Assembly (NCBI GenBank): GCA_963737695.1
Contig: CAVTTQ010000003.1
Location: 186,001 to 250,000, forward strand
Length of the DNA stretch: 64,000 nucleotides
Origin: DATAZK01 sp963737695
Lineage (GTDB): Bacteria > Actinomycetota > Actinomycetes > Frankiales > Frankiaceae
Direction of reading: 5' to 3'
Shown here: piece by piece, positions 22,842 through 29,946 of the stretch
Position numbering within the stretch: the first letter of the stretch is position 1
How the letters are laid out: each line of letters starts with the position of its first letter
The notes under the pieces: generated by a model
Told to the model about the DNA's origin: nothing
Databases searched by the model: none
Seen by the model: only the letters and a program-made list of their open reading frames with translations
Program-made: the position numbers and the translations under genes

Positions 22842-25451
22842 TCAGGCCGCCCGGACTCCGGCCCCGACGGTCAATGACGCACCGTCGGGGGACGCGCCGA
22901 CGAGCACCTCGTCGCCGTCGCGTATGTCACCCGACAGCAGCGCCCGAGCCAACTGATCGCCGACGGCGGTCTGCACCAGCCGACGCAGCGGACGCGCTCC
23001 GTACACCGGATCGAACCCCCGCTCGGCGAGCCACACCTTGGCCTCGGGGCTGACTGTCAGCGTCAGCCGGCGGTCGGCCAACCGCTGTGCGAGCCGGTCG
23101 AGCTGAACCTCGACGATGCGCGTGAGCTCGGAAAGCCCCAGCTGGTTGAAGACGAGGACGTCGTCCAACCGGTTGATGAACTCCGGCTTGAAGGACTGCC
23201 GCACCGCCGCCATCACGGCATCCCGGCGCTGCTCCGGCGTCAACGTCGGGTCGGTGATGAAGGCCGATCCGAGGTTGCTCGTCAGGATCAGAATCACGTT
23301 GCGGAAGTCGACCGTCCGACCCTGCCCATCGGTGAGACGGCCGTCATCGAGCACCTGCAGCAACACGTCGAAAACATCCGGATGAGCTTTCTCGACCTCG
23401 TCGAGGAGCACCACCGTGTACGGACGGCGCCGCACCGCCTCGGTCAGCTGTCCTCCGGACTCGTAGCCGACGTATCCGGGAGGAGCGCCAATCAGCCGCG
23501 AGACCGTGTGCTTCTCGGCGTATTCGCTCATGTCGATCCGCACCATCGCGTGCGGGTCATCGAACAGGAAGTCCGCCAGCGCCTTGGCCAGCTCGGTCTT
23601 TCCGACCCCGGTGGGGCCAAGGAAGAGGAACGAGCCGGTGGGACGGTCGGGGTCGGCAACGCCTGCCCGGGCGCGGCGGACCGCGTCCGAGACAGCAGCG
23701 ACCGCGGTGTCCTGGCCGACGACGTGCTCAGCGAGCACCGATTCCATGCGCAGCAGCTTGGCCGTCTCCCCCTCGAGCAGCCGACCCGCAGGGATGCCGG
23801 TCCAGGAAGCGATGACCTCAGCGATGTCGTCGGGGCCGACCTCCTCCTGCACCATCGGCGTGCCCTCAGCCGGGGTTCCGGCGTTTTCATTCGCCGCCGC
23901 CACGGCCAGCTCCTGCTCAGCGGCCGGGATCTCGGCATACATCAGCTTCGAGGCCTCGGTCAGGTCGCCATCGCGCTGCGCGAGCTCGACCTGTCGTCGC
24001 AAATCGTCCAGCCGCTTCTTGATCTCACCGACGCGATTGAGACCCGACTTCTCCTGCTCCCAGCGGGCCGTCAGCGACGCCAGCTCCTCGGCCTTGTCAG
24101 CGGCCTCGGCGCGCAGCCTCTTGAGGCGGTCTTTGGACGGCTCGTCGTCCTCACGCTCGAGCGCCAGCTCCTCCATCCGCAGCCGGTCGACGTCACGACG
24201 CAGCTCGTCGATCTCCACCGGGGAGGAGTCGATCTCCATCCGCAGCCGGGACGCGGCCTCGTCGATCAGGTCGATGGCCTTGTCGGGCAGGAAGCGGGAG
24301 GTCACGTAACGGTCGGAAAGGGTTGCCGCAGCTACGAGAGCAGCGTCTGTGATCTCGACGCCATGATGAGCCTCGTAGGGCCCTTTCAAACCACGCAGGA
24401 TCGCGATCGTGTCGGTGACGGAAGGCTCTCCGACGTAGACCTGCTGAAAACGACGCTCCAGCGCCGGGTCCTTCTCGATGTTTTCGCGGAACTCGTCCAG
24501 GGTCGTGGCGCCGATCATCCGCAATTCGCCACGCGCGAGCATGGGCTTGAGCATGTTGCCGGCGTCCATCGCACCTTCGCCGCCACCCGCCTTGACGACG
24601 GTGTGCAGCTCGTCGATGAACGTGATGACCTGGCCCTCGGCCTCTTTGATCTCGTTCAGGACGGCCTTGAGCCGCTCCTCGAACTCGCCGCGGAACTTGC
24701 TTCCGGCGATCATGGAACCGAGATCCAGGGATACGAGCCGGCGACCTTGCAGCGACTCCGGAACGTCGCCCTGCACGATGCGCAGCGCGAGGCCCTCGAC
24801 AATCGCGGTCTTGCCGACTCCGGGCTCGCCGATGAGCACGGGGTTGTTCTTGGTACGCCGGGACAGGACCTGCACCACACGGCGGATCTCGTTGTCACGC
24901 CCGATGACCGGGTCGAGCTTGCCGTCGCGGGCCAGCTCGGTGAGGTCGGTCGCGTACTTCTCCAGTGCCTGGTAGGAGCCCTCGGGGTCCTTGGAGGTCA
25001 CCCGCCGGTTGCCGCCTCGCACCTTCGGAAACGCGTCAAGCAGGGCCTTGGGGGTCGCGCCGACGCCCTTCAAAAGGATCGACGCGTCGCCGCCCTGCTG
25101 AGCCAGCCCGACCATGAGGTGCTCGGTGGAGACGTAGTCGTCACCGAGCTTGGTGGCCTGCGCCTCAGCGTCTTCGATCACCTCCACAAGCGCGCGCGAC
25201 AGCTGCGGCGCGGCCACGGACGAACCCGAGACGCGGGGCTGCTGCGCGAGCGCCGAGACGACCTGCGGACGTAGCGCGCCCACTGAACTGCCGACAGCTG
25301 ACAACAGTGGCCCGCCCAGTCCGTCTGACTGATCCAGCAGAGCGGCCAGCAGGTGCAAGGGCTCAACGAAGGGCGCGCCGCTGGACGTCGCGATCGAGAG
25401 CGCGGAGTTCACTGCCTCCGAGCTCTTGTTGGTCAGGCGCTCAAGGTTCAT
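22842..25451 (-). CDS. clpB: ATP-dependent disaggregase ClpB
   Basis: This 869-aa Hsp100 chaperone dissolves protein aggregates together with DnaK, DnaJ and GrpE. Domains in order: an N-terminal Clp repeat domain (1-150), AAA1 with Walker A GEPGVGKT near residue 205, a coiled-coil middle domain (about 400-520, rich in Glu, Arg and Lys), AAA2 with Walker A GPTGVGKT near 605, and a C-terminal D2-small domain. Length and both ATPase modules are complete. There is no ClpP-binding loop typical of ClpA/ClpX that I can see. A near-perfect HAIR operator lies 57 bp upstream, so HspR control is expected. Confidence 0.97.
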   Translation of the reverse strand: MNLERLTNKSSEAVNSALSIATSSGAPFVEPLHLLAALLDQSDGLGGPLLSAVGSSVGALRPQVVSALAQQPRVSGSSVAAPQLSRALVEVIEDAEAQATKLGDDYVSTEHLMVGLAQQGGDASILLKGVGATPKALLDAFPKVRGGNRRVTSKDPEGSYQALEKYATDLTELARDGKLDPVIGRDNEIRRVVQVLSRRTKNNPVLIGEPGVGKTAIVEGLALRIVQGDVPESLQGRRLVSLDLGSMIAGSKFRGEFEERLKAVLNEIKEAEGQVITFIDELHTVVKAGGGEGAMDAGNMLKPMLARGELRMIGATTLDEFRENIEKDPALERRFQQVYVGEPSVTDTIAILRGLKGPYEAHHGVEITDAALVAAATLSDRYVTSRFLPDKAIDLIDEAASRLRMEIDSSPVEIDELRRDVDRLRMEELALEREDDEPSKDRLKRLRAEAADKAEELASLTARWEQEKSGLNRVGEIKKRLDDLRRQVELAQRDGDLTEASKLMYAEIPAAEQELAVAAANENAGTPAEGTPMVQEEVGPDDIAEVIASWTGIPAGRLLEGETAKLLRMESVLAEHVVGQDTAVAAVSDAVRRARAGVADPDRPTGSFLFLGPTGVGKTELAKALADFLFDDPHAMVRIDMSEYAEKHTVSRLIGAPPGYVGYESGGQLTEAVRRRPYTVVLLDEVEKAHPDVFDVLLQVLDDGRLTDGQGRTVDFRNVILILTSNLGSAFITDPTLTPEQRRDAVMAAVRQSFKPEFINRLDDVLVFNQLGLSELTRIVEVQLDRLAQRLADRRLTLTVSPEAKVWLAERGFDPVYGARPLRRLVQTAVGDQLARALLSGDIRDGDEVLVGASPDGASLTVGAGVRAA

Positions 25452-25507
25452 TCACAATTCCAAGGGGTGAAGAGGGTGGGTCTTTAGCTGGTACAACCTC
25501 TCGCAGA

Positions 25508-25528
25508 CTTGAGTGCTTCCCACTCAAC
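25508..25528 (-). promoter_or_regulatory. HAIR operator for HspR upstream of clpB
   Basis: CTTGAGT-N7-ACTCAAC matches the HAIR consensus (CTTGAGT-N7-ACTCAAG) at 13 of 14 positions. It lies in the short gap between the hspR stop and the clpB start, giving clpB its own HspR-repressed promoter. Confidence 0.88.
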
Positions 25529-25547
25529 TCTGCGAATTTTGGCCAGC

Positions 25548-26012
25548 TCAACGCTGCTGCCGCCGCCAGACGACGAGCGAATTTCTGTCCACCGGCACCA
25601 GATCTCGACGGTGGGCCCGGTGGGCCTGCTCGACCCGCTCGTCTGCCTCACTGCGCGAACGCTCGAGCTCCGCCTCGAGCTCACGCACGCGGGCCTGCAA
25701 AGCCACCACCTGACCCCCGAGGCCGAGAATGCGCCGGATCCCTTCGAGGTTGACGCCTTCCTCCTGGGAGAGGCGCTGCACCTCCCGAAGCAGCGAGACG
25801 TCACGCGGCGAATAGCGCCGGCCGCGACCGGCCGCACGACCCGGCTGGACAATGCCCAGCCGGTCGTACGTACGCAGCGTCTGCGGGTGCATCCCGGCGA
25901 GCTCAGCCGCCACGGAGATGACGTAAACCGGTGCATCGTCGGGATGCCCGGAATGCGAGTGAGGCCCCCTTACGTCTCGTGCCTCCAACGAGCCTCGCGG
26001 TCCCCGCTCCAT
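25548..26012 (-). CDS. hspR: Heat-shock repressor HspR (MerR family)
   Basis: This 154-aa repressor binds HAIR operators and, with DnaK as corepressor in related organisms, shuts off the dnaK and clpB transcripts. The MerR-type winged helix is at about 30-100: VYVISVAAELAGMHPQTLRTYDRLGIVQP then GRRYSPRDVSLLREVQRL. A long coiled coil (VVALQARVRELEAELERSRSEADERVEQ) follows, with a basic tail ending WRRQQR. I prefer ATG 26012 because GGGGG lies 9-10 nt upstream inside the dnaJ end. TTG 26021, overlapping the dnaJ stop, is the alternative. It is the last gene of the dnaK operon. Confidence 0.93.
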   Translation of the reverse strand: MERGPRGSLEARDVRGPHSHSGHPDDAPVYVISVAAELAGMHPQTLRTYDRLGIVQPGRAAGRGRRYSPRDVSLLREVQRLSQEEGVNLEGIRRILGLGGQVVALQARVRELEAELERSRSEADERVEQAHRAHRRDLVPVDRNSLVVWRRQQR

Positions 26013-26017
26013 CGTGA

Positions 26018-27181
26018 TCAACCCCCAAGCATCGAATTGAGATGCGCGCGCGGGTCGTCCTGATGCTCGTTCGCGTATTCCTCGAGCGCCTTACGGGCCG
26101 CTGGGGAAAGCTGCGACGGAACCGTGACGTCGATCGTCACCAGCAGATCGCCCTTACCGCCCCCAGAGGTAGGAGCTCCGCGCCCGCGAACCCGCAGCCG
26201 CCGGCCGCTCGAGGTGCCCGGCGGAACCCTGACGGTGACCGCCGATCCATCCGGGGTCGGCACCCGCACATCAGCGCCGAGAGCCGCCTCGGGGTAGGTG
26301 ACCGGCACGACGATGGTGACGGTGCCTGCGGCGCCGTCCTCCCGCCCGAAGACGGGATGGGAACTCACGTGCACGACTACCTCCAGATCACCGGCCGGAC
26401 CACCGCGCTCACCCGGACCGCCGCGGCCACGCACCCGAAGGCGCTGACCGTCGGCGACACCAGCCGGAACGCGGATGCGCTGCACCCGCTCCTGACGTCC
26501 GGTGCCGTGGCACACGGGGCACGGGTCGTCGATGATGGACCCCTTGCCCCGACAATCCGGGCACGGCTCGGAAAGCGCGAAACCGCCCTGGCTCCGGCTG
26601 ACGACGCCGAGCCCCTGGCAGGTCGGGCAGGTCCGCGGGACCGTCCCGGGCCGCGTGCCGAGTCCCGCGCAATTGGTACAGGCGGCGGCACCAGGAAGGC
26701 GAACCGTTGCTTCGATACCGCGCAACGCATCGTCGAAGCTGATGTTCAGCTCGGAGACCAGGTCATCGCCGCGCCTCGGACCACGCCCGGGAGAGCGGCT
26801 GAACAGATCGCCGAACAGCCCACCGACGCCACCGGCACCTGCGCCGGCCCGCTGATTGAGCAGGTCGTCAAGATTGAACGGCACACCGCCGCCGGCGCCC
26901 TGAGTCGACCGTCCTCCGTAAGCACCCGGAGTGCGACCGCCACCATCGGCGTACAGCGAACGCATCTCGTCGTACTCCTTGCGACGAGCGTCGTCACTGA
27001 GCACGTCGTAGGCCTCGGAGACGTCCTTGAAACGCGCCTCGGCCTTCTTGTCGTCCGGGTTCTTGTCGGGATGCAACTCGCGGGCCAGCTTGCGGTACGC
27101 CTTCTTGATGGCGGCCGCATCCGCGTCCTTGGCGACGCCTAGTGCCTTGTAGTAATCCTTCTCAACATCACGTGGCCCCAT
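26018..27181 (-). CDS. dnaJ: Co-chaperone DnaJ
   Basis: This 387-aa Hsp40 delivers substrates to DnaK and stimulates its ATPase. The J domain (about 8-75) has KAYRKLARELHPDKNPD with the HPD motif. A Gly-rich region follows, then the zinc domain with four CxxCxGxG-like repeats (CTNCAGLG, CPTCQGLG, CPDCRGKG, CPVCHGTG). The C-terminal peptide-binding domains end in a short tail. The second gene of its kind in mycobacteria, DnaJ2, lies elsewhere; this operon copy corresponds to DnaJ1. ATG 27181 overlaps the grpE stop by 14 nt. Confidence 0.97.
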   Translation of the reverse strand: MGPRDVEKDYYKALGVAKDADAAAIKKAYRKLARELHPDKNPDDKKAEARFKDVSEAYDVLSDDARRKEYDEMRSLYADGGGRTPGAYGGRSTQGAGGGVPFNLDDLLNQRAGAGAGGVGGLFGDLFSRSPGRGPRRGDDLVSELNISFDDALRGIEATVRLPGAAACTNCAGLGTRPGTVPRTCPTCQGLGVVSRSQGGFALSEPCPDCRGKGSIIDDPCPVCHGTGRQERVQRIRVPAGVADGQRLRVRGRGGPGERGGPAGDLEVVVHVSSHPVFGREDGAAGTVTIVVPVTYPEAALGADVRVPTPDGSAVTVRVPPGTSSGRRLRVRGRGAPTSGGGKGDLLVTIDVTVPSQLSPAARKALEEYANEHQDDPRAHLNSMLGG

Positions 27182-27734
27182 CGGCGCTCTCCTCCGGCGC
27201 CGGCGGCTCGGCTACGACAACCTGCGCGGGACGCAACACGCGTCCGGCGAAGCGGTAACCAGACCGGTAGATCTCGATGCAGGTAGGACCATCGAGTCCA
27301 GGCAGGAACGTGTGCACCAGCGCCTCGTGCACTTGCGGGTCGAAGGCCTCATTGACCTCGCCGTACCGCTCCAGACCCACCTGGGCCAGAGCAGCCTCGA
27401 GCTCTTCGGCGACCGTACGGAACGGGCCGTCGAGGTCGCCGTGCTCGCGAGCCCGGTTGATGTTGTCCAGGGTGGCCAGCAACGCACCGAGCACCTTGGC
27501 GGTGGCCTGGTCGGCGCCCGCCTGCCGGTCACGATCGACCCGGCGCCGATAGTTGTCGTACTCGGCCTTCAGCCGCTGCAAGTCAGCGGTGCGCTCCGCA
27601 AGCTCGATACTCAAAGCGGTCACCTCCGCTGACTCGGGATATTCGATGGATGGTTCGGATGGATCCGGCGCAGGCTGGCCCGGACCGGCCGGCGGCTGGC
27701 TGGAAGCACCAGCCGCCGGGCCGAACGGACTCAC
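27168..27734 (-). CDS. grpE: Nucleotide exchange factor GrpE, N terminus disrupted
   Basis: The 188 residues from GTG 27734 cover the long helix (ADLQRLKAEYDNYRRRVDRDRQ) and the beta domain (EAFDPQVHEALVHTF, YRSGYRFAGRVLRPAQVVVA) of GrpE, which releases ADP from DnaK. The conserved preceding motif EPVVVRDKRR lies in the same frame upstream, yet no ATG, GTG or TTG precedes it. A GTG at 27837, overlapping the dnaK stop, starts MTQDQSKSG, a typical GrpE beginning, but in another frame. Removing one base near 27810-27813 joins the two and gives an N terminus about 34 residues longer. A sequence error is the simplest reading. Confidence 0.9.
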   Translation of the reverse strand: MSPFGPAAGASSQPPAGPGQPAPDPSEPSIEYPESAEVTALSIELAERTADLQRLKAEYDNYRRRVDRDRQAGADQATAKVLGALLATLDNINRAREHGDLDGPFRTVAEELEAALAQVGLERYGEVNEAFDPQVHEALVHTFLPGLDGPTCIEIYRSGYRFAGRVLRPAQVVVAEPPAPEESADGAT

Positions 27735-27833
27735 CCGCCGCTTGTCTCGTACGACGACGGGCTCGGGCTCCTCGTCCGCGGACGGGCCGAATCGCCCGCC
27801 CGCGCCAAAGGCCGGACTTGCTCTGATCCTGGG

Positions 27834-29660
27834 TCACTTCTCGTCGTCGACAATCTCGGCATCGACGACGTCCTCGGCCGCCGAACCGGAGTCGGCGGTG
27901 CCACCACCGGACCCGGCAGCGGACTGCTCGGCGTAGAGCGCTGAGCCCATGGCACTGGAGGCCTTGGCCAGCTCGTCGACAGCCTTGCGAATGGCCTCGA
28001 TGTCAGTGCCGCCGACGACGGCCCGCAGGGCGCCGAGCTTCTCCTCGACATCGCCGCGAGTCTCCGGGGAGACCTTGTCGCCGTTCTCGGCCAGGAAGCG
28101 CTCCGTCTGGTAGACGAGACCCTCACCCTGGTTCTTGACCTCGACCTCTTCGCGCCGCTTCTTGTCGTCCTCGGCGTACTGCTCGGCTTCCTTCATCATC
28201 CGGTCGACCTCGTCACGCGGTAGCGCGGAGCCGCCGCTGATGGTCATCGACTGGGTCTTGCCGGTGCCAAGGTCCTTGGCGCCGACGTGAACGATGCCGT
28301 TGGCGTCGATGTCGAAAGTGACCTCGATCTGTGGCACGCCGCGGGGAGCCGGGGCCAGGTCGCTGAGCTCGAACATGCCGAGCTTCTTGTTGCCGGACGC
28401 CATCTCGCGCTCACCCTGGAAGACCTGGATCTGCACGGAAGGCTGATTGTCATCGGCCGTCGTAAAGATCTCCGACCGCTTGGTCGGGATCGTGGTGTTG
28501 CGCTCGATGAGGCGGGTCATGATGCCGCCCTTGGTCTCGATGCCCAGCGAAAGCGGCGTGACATCGAGCAGCAGGACGTCTTTGACCTCACCCTTGAGCA
28601 CGCCGGCCTGCAGGCTCGCGCCGACAGCGACGACCTCATCGGGGTTGACGCCCTTGTTGGGCTCCTTGCCGCCGGTCAACTCGCGTACGAGATCAACGAC
28701 CGCGGGCATCCGGGTGGAACCGCCGACGAGCACGACGTGGTCGATCGCGCTGACCTCGACACCGGCGTCTTTGATGGCCTGGTTGAAGGGGTTCTTGCAG
28801 CGGTCGAGCAGGTCCTGCGTCAGGCGCTGGAACTCCGCACGCGTGAGCGTCATGTCCAGGTGCAGCGGGCCCTCGGCACTCGCCGTGATGTAGGGCAGGT
28901 TGATCCCGGTCTGGCTGGACTGGGAGAGCTCGATCTTGGCCTTCTCTGCAGCCTCGCGAAGGCGCTGCATGGCCATCTTGTCCTTGGACAGATCGACGCC
29001 GTTCTGACCGTTGAAGGTCTTGACCAGGTGCTCAACGATGCGCTGGTCCCAGTCGTCACCACCGAGCTTGTTGTCACCGCTGGTCGACTTGACCTCGATG
29101 ACGCCGTCGCCGATCTCGAGCAGGGACACGTCGAACGTGCCACCACCAAGGTCGAACACCAGAATGGTCTGCTCCTTGTCGCCCTTGTCCAGGCCGTAAG
29201 CCAGCGCGGCCGCGGTGGGCTCGTTGATGATGCGCAGCACGTTGAGGCCGGCGATCTCGCCGGCCTCCTTGGTGGACTGGCGCTCAGCGTCGCTGAAGTA
29301 CGCCGGAACCGTGATCACCGCATCTGCGACGGACTCGCCGAGGTAGCTCTCGGCGTCCCTCTTGAGCTTCTGCAGGATGAACGCAGAAATCTGCTGGGAG
29401 TTGAACTCCTTGCCATCAATCTGCTCCGACCAGTCAGTGCCCATGTGGCGCTTGACCGAGCGGATGGTGCGGTCGACGTTGGTGACGGCCTGGCGCTTGG
29501 CTACCTCTCCGACCAGCACTTCGCCGTTCTTAGCGAACGCGACGACGCTGGGAGTGGTGCGACTGCCCTCGGCATTTGCGATGACCGTGGGCTCGCCGCC
29601 CTCCAGGACCGCAACCACCGAGTTGGTAGTGCCTAGGTCGATACCGACTGCACGAGCCAT
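27834..29660 (-). CDS. dnaK: Molecular chaperone DnaK (Hsp70)
   Basis: This 608-aa Hsp70 folds and refolds proteins with ATP. The N-terminal ATPase carries GIDLGTTNSVVAVLEGGEP, FDLGGGTFDVSLLEIGDG and VVLVGGSTRMPAVVDLV. The interdomain linker is near VLLLDVTPLSLGIETKGG, followed by the peptide-binding domain and a lid ending in an acidic tail (VVDAEIVDDEK). Length is normal for Gram-positive DnaK. It starts the operon dnaK-grpE-dnaJ-hspR. A HAIR site lies about 110 bp upstream of the ATG, next to a TTGACA, so HspR repression is expected. Confidence 0.98.
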   Translation of the reverse strand: MARAVGIDLGTTNSVVAVLEGGEPTVIANAEGSRTTPSVVAFAKNGEVLVGEVAKRQAVTNVDRTIRSVKRHMGTDWSEQIDGKEFNSQQISAFILQKLKRDAESYLGESVADAVITVPAYFSDAERQSTKEAGEIAGLNVLRIINEPTAAALAYGLDKGDKEQTILVFDLGGGTFDVSLLEIGDGVIEVKSTSGDNKLGGDDWDQRIVEHLVKTFNGQNGVDLSKDKMAMQRLREAAEKAKIELSQSSQTGINLPYITASAEGPLHLDMTLTRAEFQRLTQDLLDRCKNPFNQAIKDAGVEVSAIDHVVLVGGSTRMPAVVDLVRELTGGKEPNKGVNPDEVVAVGASLQAGVLKGEVKDVLLLDVTPLSLGIETKGGIMTRLIERNTTIPTKRSEIFTTADDNQPSVQIQVFQGEREMASGNKKLGMFELSDLAPAPRGVPQIEVTFDIDANGIVHVGAKDLGTGKTQSMTISGGSALPRDEVDRMMKEAEQYAEDDKKRREEVEVKNQGEGLVYQTERFLAENGDKVSPETRGDVEEKLGALRAVVGGTDIEAIRKAVDELAKASSAMGSALYAEQSAAGSGGGTADSGSAAEDVVDAEIVDDEK

Positions 29661-29757
29661 GGGTTGTGCCTCTCTTACTTGTCTGATGGAACCGAACGTC
29701 TTTGAGTACGTCTTTGGGTCGATCTGCTTCTGCCAGTCTGCGTCCAGCCACGAGTGC

Positions 29758-29788
29758 TGTCAACAGCATTGACTCTGTCAGACTCAAC
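29758..29788 (-). promoter_or_regulatory. HAIR operator and -35 region of the dnaK operon
   Basis: Read on the plus strand, ATTGACT-N7-ACTCAAC (29768-29788) matches the palindromic HAIR consensus at 11 of 14 positions. On the minus strand TTGACA at 29758-29763 lies immediately downstream of it and could be the -35, with CAGACT 17 nt further as a poor -10. GACTCA/TGAGTC arms at 29781-29799 form an extra overlapping inverted repeat. Confidence 0.7.
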
Positions 29789-29899
29789 TTTGGTGAGTCC
29801 CACATCATTCCGGCCGATCGCGAGCTAGCAGAATTTTTTTCGCAGGGAGCTCTGGCGTGAGCTTTAGCTCGCCCCGCGCGTCCCGTATTACCCGGGTGT

Positions 29900-29929
29900 C
29901 ACAGTCGCCGTACGCTCACGGCGACTGTG
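29900..29929 (+). promoter_or_regulatory. Perfect 12-bp inverted repeat before the Fe-S reductase gene
   Basis: CACAGTCGCCGT and ACGGCGACTGTG are exact inverse complements around a 6-nt centre. The repeat ends 7 nt before the GGGAGG ribosome binding site. It could be a repressor operator or, if transcribed, a hairpin next to the Shine-Dalgarno sequence. Nothing in the window identifies a regulator. Confidence 0.6.
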
Positions 29930-29946
29930 CGTTCATGGGAGGTTCT

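Noticed and set aside
23382..25274. A 630-codon plus-strand open frame opposite clpB
   Set aside because: Shadow of clpB on the opposite strand with no recognisable domain.
28287..29636. A 449-codon plus-strand open frame opposite dnaK
   Set aside because: Its composition is the reverse-complement pattern of dnaK; no independent gene signal.
29833..29840. A T-run with a nearby hairpin as terminator between dnaK and the Fe-S reductase
   Set aside because: On the plus strand the T run precedes the hairpin and on the minus strand the hairpin is followed by A residues, so neither orientation fits.
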